A stretch of DNA of 64,000 bases from Roseisalinus antarcticus (GCF_900172355.1 NZ_FWFZ01000001.1:186001-250000); one strand, 5' to 3'. Shown: positions 44,784-54,276, counted from the first letter of the stretch. The notes: generated by a model from the letters alone, not told the origin. Numbers and translations are program-made.

Positions 44784-45740
44784 ATGAGGGCCTGGGTCTA
44801 CGACCGCTACGGCGGCCCGGACGGGCTGAGGCTCGAAGAGCTGCCGGACCCCGTGCCAAAGGCCAACCAGGTGCTCATTCGGATCGAGGCGGTGGGCCTC
44901 AACGGATCGGACTGGGAATATCTCACCGGCCGGCCGGCCTATGCCCGGCTCAATGGCTTGCGGGCGCCGCGCAAACGGATCCTGGGTTCGGACATCACCG
45001 GCCGCGTCGAGGCCTGCGGCGCCGCGGCACGGGCGTTCGCACCCGATGACGCCGTGCTCGCGGATATCCTGACCCTTCTCGGCGGCCTGGCCGAAAAGGT
45101 TGCCGTGCCCGAAACCCTGCTGGTGCGACGGCCCGAGGCACTCTCTCCGGTCGTCGCGGCCTCCCTGCCCCAAAGCGGCGCGATCGCTGTCCAGGGCACG
45201 GAACGGATCGAGGCCGGCCAACGCGTGCTGATCAACGGCGCCGGCGGCAGCGCGGGCGCCCACGCGGTCACCCTGACCGCGCGGGCCGGCGCCGAGGTGA
45301 CGGCCGTGGACAAGCCCGGAAAGCTCGCCGGGCTGCGCAAGCTCGGGGCGGCCCATACCATTGACTGCACCGCCGAGGATTTCACCCGAAACGGCCAGCG
45401 CTACGATCACATCCTGGATCTCTTCGGGACCCGCAGCAGCGTTGCCATCGCCCGGGCCCTGGCACCGCGCGGACGCTACCGGATCGTCGGGGGGCACCTG
45501 GGGGCAATGCTCGGCTGCGGCCTCCTCGGCCCCCTCATCACGCTGACGGACACCCGGTCCATCGGAATCATGGCCCTGCAGCAAAGGCAGAGCGTCCTGC
45601 ACGGCCTCACCGACCGCCTGCTGCGCCACGAGCCCGGCCCCCCGATCGACAGCACCTTCCCGTTCGAGGACACCCCCGCCGCCTTCGCCCGCCTCCGCGG
45701 CGGCGAGAGCGTCGGCAAGATCGTCGTGCGGATGGTCTGA
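44784..45740 (+). CDS. Quinone oxidoreductase-like MDR-family protein
   Basis: A 318-residue medium-chain dehydrogenase/reductase. The GroES-like N-terminal domain has VGLNGSDWEYLTG, and the Rossmann motif is VLINGAGGSAGAHAV near 148-162. Catalytic and structural zinc ligands are absent, so it belongs to the NAD(P)H-dependent zinc-free oxidoreductase group (quinone or enone reductase-like). Substrate is unknown. It stands alone between ialB and the convergent KAS gene. Confidence 0.87.
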   Translation: MRAWVYDRYGGPDGLRLEELPDPVPKANQVLIRIEAVGLNGSDWEYLTGRPAYARLNGLRAPRKRILGSDITGRVEACGAAARAFAPDDAVLADILTLLGGLAEKVAVPETLLVRRPEALSPVVAASLPQSGAIAVQGTERIEAGQRVLINGAGGSAGAHAVTLTARAGAEVTAVDKPGKLAGLRKLGAAHTIDCTAEDFTRNGQRYDHILDLFGTRSSVAIARALAPRGRYRIVGGHLGAMLGCGLLGPLITLTDTRSIGIMALQQRQSVLHGLTDRLLRHEPGPPIDSTFPFEDTPAAFARLRGGESVGKIVVRMV

Positions 45741-45751
45741 GCCGGGCGGCC

Positions 45752-45785
45752 CGAGGGGTCGGGGCGCAGCCCGGACCCCGAGACA
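45752..45785 (+). repeat. REP-like palindrome, related copy
   Basis: GAGGGGTCGGGGC and GCCCGGACCCC form an imperfect hairpin in the gap between the convergent oxidoreductase and KAS genes. The GGGGTC...GACCCC layout resembles the element at 31679-31726 but lacks the CATCTTGG lead. Confidence 0.4.
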
Positions 45786-45841
45786 TGAGGTGCGCCGCAG
45801 GCGCTCCGCGAGGTTACGGCCGGCAGATCGAGAGCCCGGCG

Positions 45842-47059
45842 TCAGACCTTCTTCAGCGCCAGAACCGCGTTCAGACCGCCAAAGGCGAAGGCATTGGACA
45901 ACGCGACATCCACCTTGGCCTCGCGCGCCTCGTTGGGCACCACGTCCAGGGCGCATTCCGGGTCCGGCTCCTCATAGCCGATGGTTGGCGCGATCACCCC
46001 GTCCCGCAGCGCCATGATGCAGGCCAAAAGCTCCACCGCCCCTGTCCCGCCGATCAGATGCCCGTGCATCGACTTCGTGGACGACATCATCAATTCGTCC
46101 GCATGGGCGCCGAAGGCATCGGACACCGCGGCGCATTCGGTCTTGTCATTGGCTGCCGTGCCGGTCCCGTGGGCATTGATATAGCCCACCTGCTCCTTGG
46201 CGATCTGCGCGTCGGTGACTGCGCCCAGGATCGCCCGGGCGGCGCCCTGCCGCGAGGGCATGACGATGTCGGAGGCATCCGAGGTCATGGCAAAGCCGAT
46301 AACCTCGGCAAGGATCTCGGCGCCGCGCGCACGGGCGTGCTCGTATTCCTCGAAGACGAAAACGCCCGCCCCCTCGCCCTGCACCATCCCGTTGCGACCG
46401 AGGCTGAAGGGCCGGCAGGCGTCCTTCGACATCACCCGCAGCCCCTCCCAGGCCTTCACGCCGCCGAAGCACAGCATCGATTCCGACCCGCCCGTCACCA
46501 TCACCGGACAGGCCCCGCTGCGCACCAACCAGAACGCCTGTCCCATGGCGTGGTTCGACGACGCGCAGGCGGTCGCCACGGTGAAGGCCGGCCCCTTGAG
46601 GTTCCACTCCATGGAGACATGGCTGGCCGCGGCGTTGTTCATCAACTTGGGCACGACAAAGGGATGAACCCGGTTCTTGCCGTCCTCGTAGACGGTCCGG
46701 TAATTCTCGTCCCAGGTGTTCACGCCGCCGCCCGCGGTGCCCAGCACCACGCCAGACCGCGCCGCAAGCTCGCCCGCGAACACCAGCCCCGCCTGGCCGA
46801 TGGCCTCGCGCGCCGCCAGAAGCGTGAACTGGGTGAAACGATCATAAAGCGCGATCTGCTGGCGGTTGAAATGGGCGTGTTCGTCGTAGCCGGTGACCTG
46901 CCCGCCGATCCGGACGGCCAGCCGGTCCACGTCCCGGATGTCGAGCGGGCCGATACCGCAGCGCCCCTCGCGCATCCCTTCCAGGGTCGAAGGCACGTCG
47001 TGCCCCAGCGCGTTGATCGTCCCGGCGCCGGTGATGACCACCCGTTTCATACCGATCAT
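45842..47059 (-). CDS. Beta-ketoacyl-ACP synthase (KAS I/II family)
   Basis: A 405-residue condensing enzyme with a Cys-His-His active site: C165 (VATACASSNHA), H297 (INAHGTGTAAND) and H334 (SMHGHLIGG). It elongates acyl chains on ACP with malonyl-ACP. Its start overlaps the adjacent ACP gene (ATGA), and lpxD follows the ACP gene upstream on the same strand. This suggests a dedicated synthase making acyl chains for lipid A or another special lipid, rather than the main FabF. Confidence 0.9.
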   Translation of the reverse strand: MIGMKRVVITGAGTINALGHDVPSTLEGMREGRCGIGPLDIRDVDRLAVRIGGQVTGYDEHAHFNRQQIALYDRFTQFTLLAAREAIGQAGLVFAGELAARSGVVLGTAGGGVNTWDENYRTVYEDGKNRVHPFVVPKLMNNAAASHVSMEWNLKGPAFTVATACASSNHAMGQAFWLVRSGACPVMVTGGSESMLCFGGVKAWEGLRVMSKDACRPFSLGRNGMVQGEGAGVFVFEEYEHARARGAEILAEVIGFAMTSDASDIVMPSRQGAARAILGAVTDAQIAKEQVGYINAHGTGTAANDKTECAAVSDAFGAHADELMMSSTKSMHGHLIGGTGAVELLACIMALRDGVIAPTIGYEEPDPECALDVVPNEAREAKVDVALSNAFAFGGLNAVLALKKV

Positions 47060-47319
47060 CCGGAGCGTTGCTCGCGCACGAGTCCTTCCACGGCAGTTGC
47101 GATCGCGCCGACCGAGCTGATGTCGAATTCGCTTTCGGAAGGGTCGTTGGCGTTGAACGGCACGGAAATATCGAAGGCTTCCTCGATCGCGAAAATGCTC
47201 TCGACCAGCCCCAGGCTGTCGATCCCGAGATCCTCGAGCGTCATGTCCTCGCGCACGTCACCCGGCTCCATCAAGGCCTGTTCGGCAATGATCTCCATGA
47301 CCTGTCCGCGCACGTTCAT
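47056..47319 (-). CDS. Acyl carrier protein (dedicated)
   Basis: An 87-residue acidic ACP. The phosphopantetheine attachment site is S35 in EDLGIDSLGLVES. The chain is a few residues longer than AcpP, with an insert NANDPSESEFD before helix 3. It overlaps the KAS gene by 4 bp and lies 30 bp downstream of lpxD, so the two probably act together. It is not likely to be the main AcpP, which is usually next to fabG and fabF. Confidence 0.92.
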   Translation of the reverse strand: MNVRGQVMEIIAEQALMEPGDVREDMTLEDLGIDSLGLVESIFAIEEAFDISVPFNANDPSESEFDISSVGAIATAVEGLVREQRSG

Positions 47320-47349
47320 TCCATCTCATCCCTGTGACTTGAGGGTGAT

Positions 47350-48447
47350 CTAATCACTCAGCCCCGGCTTGGGAACCGGTTTCTTGGACGCCATGATGTC
47401 GCGCATCAGCCGTGGAAGCCGCCGCAGCGCCTTGTAGCTGGCAAGGTGCGCGGCCATCGACGTGGCCGGGGCGCCCATCATGATCCGGCCCGCGGGCACG
47501 TTCGACAATACCGCCGAACTCGCCCCGATCACCACATCATCGCCGATGCGGATATTGTCGGCGAACCCGGCCTGCCCGCCGAGCACCACCCGGTTGCCGA
47601 CGATGGTCGAGCCTGCGACCCCGGACTGGGCGCAGAGCAGGCAATCCTCGCCGATGCGCACGTTGTGGCCGACCTGCACCAGATTGTCGACCTTGGTGCC
47701 CCGGCCGACCCGCGTGGGCCGGATCGTGCCGGCATCCACGGTGGAATTGGCCCCGATCTCGACATCGTCGCCGATCTCCACCCCGCCCAGCGAATGGATC
47801 CTGTGCCAGGTCGCGTCCTCTGGGGGCGACAGCCGCGCTTCGCCCAGCGAGGCGCGGGCGCGCTCCACGTTCGATTCCGCGGCGGTGACGAAGGAAAAGC
47901 CGTCGCCGCCGATGGTCACGTTGGGTTGCAGGATCACCCTTTCGCCGATCCGCACGCGCAGGCCGATCCGCACCCCCGCGAGGATCAGACACGCCGCCCC
48001 GATCTCGGCCCCCGCGGCGACCGTCACCTGAGAGGCAAGCTGGGTGCCCGCGCCGATCCGCGCCCCGGCCCCGATCACGCAGAGCGGGCCGATGGCGGCA
48101 TCCGGCGCGATCCGCGCCGTGGGATCCACCACCGCCGAAGGATGCACGCCCGGCGCCATCCGCCCCCGGTCGTCAAGCATCTGGGTCAGCCGGGCCATGG
48201 CCAGCCGGGCAAGGGGCGCCATGATCGCCGCCTCCAGCCCCATGGCCTGCCAATCCGCCTCGGGCCAGATCACGGCGGCGCGGGCCCGGCCCAGCTTCAG
48301 GGCGTCGCCATAGGACGGCGTCATCGCCAGGGCCAGCTGCTCCGGCCCCGCCGCCTGGGGCTCTGCCGCGCCGCTCACCCGCAACGACACGTCACCCAGG
48401 GCCTGCGCCCCGAGTGCCGTCGCGATCTCTGCTATCGTATGTGCCAT
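47350..48447 (-). CDS. lpxD: UDP-3-O-acylglucosamine N-acyltransferase
   Basis: A 365-residue enzyme that adds the N-linked hydroxyacyl chain in lipid A synthesis. An N-terminal uridine-binding domain (about 1-100) precedes a left-handed beta-helix of hexapeptide repeats; the catalytic His lies in NLVQVGHNVRIGE, and a C-terminal helix follows. Here it is separate from bamA-ompH and instead heads the ACP-KAS group on the minus strand. Confidence 0.92.
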   Translation of the reverse strand: MAHTIAEIATALGAQALGDVSLRVSGAAEPQAAGPEQLALAMTPSYGDALKLGRARAAVIWPEADWQAMGLEAAIMAPLARLAMARLTQMLDDRGRMAPGVHPSAVVDPTARIAPDAAIGPLCVIGAGARIGAGTQLASQVTVAAGAEIGAACLILAGVRIGLRVRIGERVILQPNVTIGGDGFSFVTAAESNVERARASLGEARLSPPEDATWHRIHSLGGVEIGDDVEIGANSTVDAGTIRPTRVGRGTKVDNLVQVGHNVRIGEDCLLCAQSGVAGSTIVGNRVVLGGQAGFADNIRIGDDVVIGASSAVLSNVPAGRIMMGAPATSMAAHLASYKALRRLPRLMRDIMASKKPVPKPGLSD

Positions 48448-48494
48448 GGCGCCCGTCCTCCAGGCGCGTCGCAGCGCCTCGGTTGGGCTGCGAT

Positions 48495-50081
48495 TTAGCC
48501 GCTCACGTCGCCGATCACCACCCCTTCGGCGGCCAGCGCGTTCCAGATCCGCGCGTCGCGGTTGTAGACGTCGTTGCGATAATGCACCCGTCCGTCGACG
48601 CTGGTGAACGCCGTGCGGTAGATCAGATGCACCGGCAGCGGCGTCTCGAGCGGCACGCGCGTATTGGCCCCCGAGCGCAGGATGCGCTGGAAATAGGGCT
48701 CCGGGTCGTCCATCTGCGCGGCCAGCAGCGCGTATGCGAATTCATGCGGATCGTCGAGCCGGATGCACCCGTGCGAGAATGTCCGCACCGTCCGGCTGAA
48801 CAGGCTCTGGGACGGGGTGTCGTGCAGGTAGATGTTGTACTGGTTCGGGAACATGAACTTCACGCTGCCGAGCGCGTTGCGCGGCCCCGGCCGCTGGCGC
48901 ACACTGACGTTCTGGGCCGAGCTCGTCTGCACGATCCGGCCACGGTAATCGACCGCCTCGAAGCCCGCCGGCACGCGGCCGCCATATTCGCCGTTGATGA
49001 TCGAGCGCGGGACATACCAGTAGGGGTTGATCTCCATGTATTCCATGGTGTCGGAGAACTCGACCGTCTGCCGGTCGCCGGCCTGGGCGCCGATCACCGA
49101 CTTGGTGCGGAAGGTCTCGCGGTCATGATCCATGATCGCGGCGGTGAAATCCACGAGGTTGACCCAGACGTAGCGGTCGCCGCGGTCGAGATTGTTGAAC
49201 CACCGCTCCCGCTCCATCGCCACCAGCACGCTTTCCAGCCGGTCGCGGGCGTCGACGTTGAGCGCGGTCAGCGTGGCGCCGCCGACGATGGCGTCCTGCT
49301 CCAGGCCCATCGATTCCTGAAAGCTGCGGACGGCCTCCTGCATCTTCGTGTCGTAGCGTCCGCTGACCGTATGGCCGAGCAGATCCATGGCCATAAGCCG
49401 GTTGCGCAGGGCCACGACCTGGGCGCCCTGATCGCCGGGCCGGATCGTGGACTGGACAGCGGGGCCGAAGCCGCCCCGGGGCAGCAGCGATTCGAGGCGC
49501 ATCTTGGCCTGCATCAGCCGCTGGTATTCGGGCGTCGACGGCGCGAGGCCGCGCAGCATGGCGTTGGGATTGTCCATGAACGCGTCGAGCATTTCGCCCC
49601 GGTCGCGCAGATGCACCTCGCGCCGGATGTGGGACACCACCTGTCGTGGCTGCAGCAGCCCGGAGTTCAGCGTGCGGGCATAGTCCAGCAGCAGGCGGCT
49701 CATCTCGACCTCTGCGCGGCCCTTTTCGGCCGGGGTCGAGGCCCCCTGCAGCAGCGAGATCGCGGCGCGGGTGTTGAACCGGATCGCCGGAAGGCCATGC
49801 TGCGCGGCCTGGTCGAGCGCCGAAATGAAGGCATTGCGCCGCATCACCGCGTCCGAGTCGGTGCCGGTCCAGATCCCTTCGAACGCGCGGGCCCGGTAGA
49901 AGGCGGCGAGATCGTCGTCACGTGCCGCCGCTTCGGCCACGGCCTGGGCGAAGGCGGTCACGCGGATCTGGGTCTCGACCCCCTGGGAGAAAGCCGGCGG
50001 GGCCGCGGCGGCGAACAGCAGGCCCGCGGCGGTCAGTGTGGCGATCAGGCTCCGCCGGGCGGATGTCTTGGCAAATTTCAT
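48495..50081 (-). CDS. L,D-transpeptidase, YcbB type
   Basis: A 528-residue exported enzyme. The signal peptide is about 1-33 (cleavage after FSQG region). A peptidoglycan-binding domain lies at about 205-280 and a YkuD catalytic domain at about 300-490, with catalytic C439 in FSHGCIRLDDP. It forms 3-3 crosslinks or attaches proteins to peptidoglycan. A divergent DUF882 (YcbK-like) gene is a common partner. It follows lpxD by 47 bp on the same strand. Confidence 0.93.
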   Translation of the reverse strand: MKFAKTSARRSLIATLTAAGLLFAAAAPPAFSQGVETQIRVTAFAQAVAEAAARDDDLAAFYRARAFEGIWTGTDSDAVMRRNAFISALDQAAQHGLPAIRFNTRAAISLLQGASTPAEKGRAEVEMSRLLLDYARTLNSGLLQPRQVVSHIRREVHLRDRGEMLDAFMDNPNAMLRGLAPSTPEYQRLMQAKMRLESLLPRGGFGPAVQSTIRPGDQGAQVVALRNRLMAMDLLGHTVSGRYDTKMQEAVRSFQESMGLEQDAIVGGATLTALNVDARDRLESVLVAMERERWFNNLDRGDRYVWVNLVDFTAAIMDHDRETFRTKSVIGAQAGDRQTVEFSDTMEYMEINPYWYVPRSIINGEYGGRVPAGFEAVDYRGRIVQTSSAQNVSVRQRPGPRNALGSVKFMFPNQYNIYLHDTPSQSLFSRTVRTFSHGCIRLDDPHEFAYALLAAQMDDPEPYFQRILRSGANTRVPLETPLPVHLIYRTAFTSVDGRVHYRNDVYNRDARIWNALAAEGVVIGDVSG

Positions 50082-50455
50082 TCTGTTTCAAATCCTTCGG
50101 GGCAGTCGGGCAGGCAACGCTACGGGGTAGAGGCTTGGTGTGAACGTCAGGCGATTACTCCATGTTCCCATGAACGTAGCGTCAGTCCACTCACATTTGC
50201 GCAATCTGCGATTTTTGATTTGCGTCTGTGGCCCCGAGGCCCGATCGGGGCCGTGCAGGAGTGTCACACATTTGCGCCACCTTCAGAGTTGCGCAGGATT
50301 TCGCCGATTGAGGTCTTGTTAAGCACAAACCTGCTAAACCTCCCTTGGTAAACGAATCGTCCTATGGCATAGATGCCTCACATCTGGGGATGAGATGATA
50401 AACCGCCCGTGAAAATGCGGGCATACAGGTAAGCGACGGGACAGGCGCAACCATC
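50082..50455. other. Divergent promoter region between the L,D-transpeptidase and DUF882 genes
   Basis: This 374-bp gap has no ORF I would call. It holds an 8-bp-stem hairpin (GGCCCCGA/TCGGGGCC, 50230-50252), two exact copies of CACATTTGCGC 75 bp apart (50192-50202 and 50267-50277), and AT-rich stretches. The repeated 11-mer could be a shared regulator site for the two cell-wall genes. Confidence 0.5.
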
Positions 50456-51025
50456 ATGACAGACACTTGCTCATCGAGCTTTTCTCGACGTGCGCTTCTG
50501 CGTGCATTCTCAGCCACGGCAATCACGGCGGCTCCGACCTATTCGATGGCCGCGGGGTTCCTTCGGGGCGGCGGGGACATCCGGCGGCTCAAGATGTACA
50601 ACGGCCGGACCGGCGAAAAACTGGACATGATCTACTGGATCGACGGCCAGTATCTGGGCGATGCGATCCGCGAGGTGAACCACTTCATGCGCGACTGGCG
50701 CAACGGCCAGGTCAAGCAGATCGACACCCGGACCCTCGACATCATGACCGCCTCGCACAACCTGCTTCACGCGGATGAGCCCTACACGCTGATCTCGGGC
50801 TACAGGTCGCCGCAGACCAACGCGATGCTGCGGTCCAATTCCTCGGGCGTGGCGCGCAATTCGCTTCACCTGCAGGGGATGGCGGCCGATCTTCAGCTGC
50901 GTTCGCGCTCGGTCAACCAGATCGCCCAGGCCGCGGCGGCCTGCCGCGCGGGCGGAGTCGGCCGCTACTCCGGCTCGAACTTCGTGCACATGGATTGCGG
51001 CAACGTCCGCAGCTGGGGCCGCTGA
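50456..51025 (+). CDS. DUF882 (YcbK-like) peptidase M15-type cell-wall protein
   Basis: A 189-residue protein with a twin-arginine-like leader (FSRRALLRAFSATAI) and a zinc M15-type fold. Probable ligands are H138 and D145 in HLQGMAADLQL and H178 in FVHMDCG, with SGYRSPQTNAMLR upstream. E. coli YcbK (MepK) is an endopeptidase that cuts 3-3 crosslinks, so pairing with the divergent L,D-transpeptidase makes functional sense: one makes, the other cuts, the same bond. Confidence 0.9.
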   Translation: MTDTCSSSFSRRALLRAFSATAITAAPTYSMAAGFLRGGGDIRRLKMYNGRTGEKLDMIYWIDGQYLGDAIREVNHFMRDWRNGQVKQIDTRTLDIMTASHNLLHADEPYTLISGYRSPQTNAMLRSNSSGVARNSLHLQGMAADLQLRSRSVNQIAQAAAACRAGGVGRYSGSNFVHMDCGNVRSWGR

Positions 51026-51114
51026 ACGCCCGGCCCGGCATTCTCGGCGACCAGCGAGAGACGGGCGTCCTTCGGGGGCGCCCTTTCCCGTTCTGCGCGG
51101 TCGATCGGCTTGCG

Positions 51115-51807
51115 TCAGCCGCCGGTATCCCCGACGATCCGCCCCTCCTCCAGCGTGATGATCCGATCGGCGAGGCCGAGGATCCGGGTGTCATGGGTCA
51201 CCATCACCGTTGTCACCCCACGCGTCCGACCCAAAGCCTTGAGCATCTCGACCACCGTCCGCCCCGCTTCCTTGTCTAGCGCGGCGGTGGGCTCGTCGGC
51301 GAAAACGACCTCGGGGTTCGACGCAAGCGCTCGCGCCACCGCCACCCGCTGTTTCTGTCCGCCGGAGAGTTTCGCGGGCAGATAGTCCCGCCGCGCCGCC
51401 AGCCCCAGCAGATCCAGCATGTGACGCGCCGCCGCCCGCTGCCGCGCCGCGTTGCCCGGGCCGTGAACCTGCAAGCCCATCAGGACGTTCTGCGTGGCCG
51501 TCAGGCTGTCGTGCAGGTTATGGGCCTGGAATATGAACCCCAGACGCCGGCGCAGCAGGACCAGCCGCGCCGGGCCCGCCCCGTTCAGCTCCTGCCCCAG
51601 CAGCCGCACGCTGCCGGACTGCAACTCGCGCAGGCAGCCCATGAGCGTCAGCAACGTGGTCTTGCCGGAGCCCGACGGCCCGATGAGCACGGTCAGGCTG
51701 CCCCGCGCGAGCGTCAACGAGACATCGAAGATCGCCTGCTTGCGCACCTCGCCGCTGCCAAAGAAATGATCCAGGCCCAGGACGCGAATGGGCGCTTCGG
51801 CTGCCAT
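51115..51807 (-). CDS. ABC transporter ATP-binding protein (DevA/MacB-like)
   Basis: A 230-residue ATPase. Walker A is IGPSGSGKTTLL (about 42-53), the signature is LSGGQKQRVAVARAL and Walker B is VVFADEPTAALD. It belongs to the DevA/LolD-MacB-type group that works with FtsX-like permeases and HlyD adaptors. It overlaps the permease gene by one base and ends the three-gene minus-strand operon. Confidence 0.92.
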   Translation of the reverse strand: MAAEAPIRVLGLDHFFGSGEVRKQAIFDVSLTLARGSLTVLIGPSGSGKTTLLTLMGCLRELQSGSVRLLGQELNGAGPARLVLLRRRLGFIFQAHNLHDSLTATQNVLMGLQVHGPGNAARQRAAARHMLDLLGLAARRDYLPAKLSGGQKQRVAVARALASNPEVVFADEPTAALDKEAGRTVVEMLKALGRTRGVTTVMVTHDTRILGLADRIITLEEGRIVGDTGG

Positions 51808-52982
51808 CAGAACAGGTCCGCCGGGTCCGCGGCCGCCAGCCGCCGTGTGGCGATCGCGCCCGACAGGGAACAGGCCACCAGCGTGCCCGCGAAGACCGCG
51901 ACCGCGCGCACCGGCGTCATCGCCACGGGCAGCAAGGTGACATCGGACAGCAATGCATAAAGGCCCAGCGACACGAGCACGCCCGGAACGAAGCCGAAGA
52001 CCGCAAGAACGATGGCTTCCTCGAACACGACCCCGAGAAAGAACCGCTGGTCATAGCCCATGGCCTTGAACGTCGCGTATTCGCGCAGGTGGTCGGCCAC
52101 GTCTGTCGACAGCACCTGATAGACGATCACGAGGCCGACGACGATCCCGATCAGGACGCCGAAGCCGAAGATCACCCCGACGGGCCGTTCGGTCATCTGA
52201 TAGGCCAGATCCGCCGCCGCCGCCTCGTCCAGGGGGCGCACCTTGACGTCGCCATCGCTCAGCGCGGTGCGCAGGCGGTCGACGATCTCCGGCACCGCGG
52301 CGCCGTCATCGATCTTGATCAGGATGTGGTCCGGGGCGCCGCTCGACCGGCGGGGAAACAGCCGCAGGAAGGTCTGGTCCGACAGGATCAGCATGCCATC
52401 GCTGCTGAACCCGCCGCCCAGGGCCAGGGTGCCCGCGGCGTTGAGGGTCTGTCCCGAGACCTCGAAGGAGAACCGGGCGCCCGCCTTCAGCCCGTCGAAG
52501 GCCGTGCGTGGGACGCCACGGGCATGGGTGTCGATCAGGGCGGTGTTCTCTGCCTCCAGCGCGGTCACCGCTCCCGCGACTAGGGGGCCCGCAAAGCCCG
52601 GCTGGCCGATGTCGAGCCCGAAGGCCTGCAGGGTCGCGGCGCTGCCGTCGGGCAGCTTGAACTCCACGTTCCCCACGAAAAGCGGCATCGCCCGCGCCAC
52701 ACCGGGCACGCCGAGCGCCTCGAACATCCGCACCCGGGCGACATTGCCGCCGTCGCCCAGGGTGTTGCTGTCCACCGAAGAGATCATGATGTCGGCGTCG
52801 AGCAGCGTATAGGGCGCGGTTGTCGCGCCGCCGAGAGCCCCCAGCATGCCCAGCTGCATGAACACGAGCAGGTTGGCGAAGGCCACGCCGGCCACGGCCG
52901 CCGCAAGCCGCCCGCGATTGTGCGACAGCTGCAGCCACCCGATAGGCAAACGCCCGGTCAGGCGGGTCAGCAGCCAGCTCAC
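51807..52982 (-). CDS. FtsX-like ABC permease (DevC type)
   Basis: A 391-residue protein with one N-terminal helix (about 25-50), a large periplasmic domain and three C-terminal helices (about 275-385), the usual MacB/FtsX fold. It overlaps both neighbours (4 bp with the adaptor gene). With DevA- and DevB-like partners it should form a tripartite exporter. DevBCA was first described in glycolipid export by cyanobacterial heterocysts, but other substrates are likely here. Confidence 0.9.
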   Translation of the reverse strand: MSWLLTRLTGRLPIGWLQLSHNRGRLAAAVAGVAFANLLVFMQLGMLGALGGATTAPYTLLDADIMISSVDSNTLGDGGNVARVRMFEALGVPGVARAMPLFVGNVEFKLPDGSAATLQAFGLDIGQPGFAGPLVAGAVTALEAENTALIDTHARGVPRTAFDGLKAGARFSFEVSGQTLNAAGTLALGGGFSSDGMLILSDQTFLRLFPRRSSGAPDHILIKIDDGAAVPEIVDRLRTALSDGDVKVRPLDEAAAADLAYQMTERPVGVIFGFGVLIGIVVGLVIVYQVLSTDVADHLREYATFKAMGYDQRFFLGVVFEEAIVLAVFGFVPGVLVSLGLYALLSDVTLLPVAMTPVRAVAVFAGTLVACSLSGAIATRRLAAADPADLF

Positions 52983-54199
52983 GGGGCGCGACCCGCGTCG
53001 ATCCGGACGATCACCTCGAGATTGGTCAGGGTCCGCGCGGCCTCGGACGACGGTCCGTCCAGCGCCACGATCACATCCACCACCCGCGCGTCGGTGTTGG
53101 CGGCCGGGTCGTCGGAGGTGATCGACTGCCGGCCTATCTCCAGCCCGATGGCGGAGACCGTGCCGGCGAGCCCCCGCGGCAGGGCGTCGGCGGAAACGGT
53201 CACCGGGTCGCCGATGGCCACACGACCGATGAGCGCCTGATAGACCTCGGCCTCGACCGTCATCCGCGATGTGTCGCCGAGGTCCATGAGGCCGCCGGCC
53301 GGCCGCTCGTCCGGCTGAACGGTGACGTCGAGCACGGTGCCTGCGACCGGGGCGCGGACATAGCCTCCCTCCAGATCCTGCCGGGCGCGGGTCAGCTCGG
53401 TCCGGGCCGCCGCGAGATTGGCCTCGGCGACGGCGATGTCAGCCTGCACCCGGTCGCTCTCGGGGGCATAGCGCGAGAGGGTTGCGATATTGCGCTCCAC
53501 ATCGCGGCCGGCCTCGTTGGCGCGGGCGGCCACCTGATCGAACTCCGCCCGGGTGGTCACCCCCCGTTCCAGCAGCGATGTGGCGCGGTCGAGCTCCAGC
53601 TGGGCGGCGCGGGCCGTGGCCTCCGCCCGTTCGAGCGCGGCCCGCGCCTCGTCCCGGCTGGCGCGGATCGCGGCCCGGGTCTGCGCCAGCGCGGCCTCGC
53701 GGACCCGGATCGAGGCGTTGGCGGTCGCCACGCCGGTCTGCAATCGGGGCAGGTTGTCGAGCACGGCCAGAATGTCCCCGGCCCCGACCGTGTCGCCCTG
53801 CGCCACCCGGATCTCGGCAACCCGCGCGTCGCCCGCCCCCGAGGGCGTCGCCACGCTGATGACATCACCGCGCGGAATGATCCGGCCGAGCGCGACCACG
53901 TCGCCCTCACTGACAACGGCGACCTCCTGCTGCGACTGGACCTGCTGCATGGCCACGGCGATCGGCGTGTCGGTGCCCGCACCCGGCTCCAGCCCGGTCA
54001 CGTGAAAGAACAGGCGCAGGCCGATGGGCTGGAAATACATGCCGATCACCGCCCCGGTGAACAACGTCGCCATTGCCAGCGGGATGAGCAGCAGACGTGC
54101 GCGTCCACCGTGCCGCTGCACGGGCAGGTCGGGATCCGGAGCCAGCCCATTGTCCTCCAGCGGCAGGCCCGGCGGGGATCGGGGCGAGTCCTTGCTCAT
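52979..54199 (-). CDS. HlyD-family periplasmic adaptor (DevB type)
   Basis: A 406-residue membrane-fusion protein. One N-terminal helix (about 35-58) is followed by a lipoyl-like half, a long helical hairpin (about 150-250, Ala/Arg/Glu-rich) and the second barrel half, including YVRAPVAGTVLDV. It is the first gene of the exporter operon, divergent from TetR. An outer-membrane TolC-like partner is not in the window. Confidence 0.92.
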   Translation of the reverse strand: MSKDSPRSPPGLPLEDNGLAPDPDLPVQRHGGRARLLLIPLAMATLFTGAVIGMYFQPIGLRLFFHVTGLEPGAGTDTPIAVAMQQVQSQQEVAVVSEGDVVALGRIIPRGDVISVATPSGAGDARVAEIRVAQGDTVGAGDILAVLDNLPRLQTGVATANASIRVREAALAQTRAAIRASRDEARAALERAEATARAAQLELDRATSLLERGVTTRAEFDQVAARANEAGRDVERNIATLSRYAPESDRVQADIAVAEANLAAARTELTRARQDLEGGYVRAPVAGTVLDVTVQPDERPAGGLMDLGDTSRMTVEAEVYQALIGRVAIGDPVTVSADALPRGLAGTVSAIGLEIGRQSITSDDPAANTDARVVDVIVALDGPSSEAARTLTNLEVIVRIDAGRAP

Positions 54200-54224
54200 C
54201 GGGCGCTTCCCTGATCTCGACAGT

Positions 54225-54244
54225 TAATGACATTAATGTCATTA
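54225..54244. promoter_or_regulatory. Perfect 20-bp palindrome, TetR operator candidate
   Basis: TAATGACATTAATGTCATTA is perfectly symmetric and lies 25 bp upstream of the adaptor gene and 32 bp upstream of the divergent tetR gene. Its length and position fit a TetR-family operator controlling both directions. Confidence 0.8.
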
Positions 54245-54276
54245 GTTGTGGGGATCAGCAAGAGGCATGAGCATAC

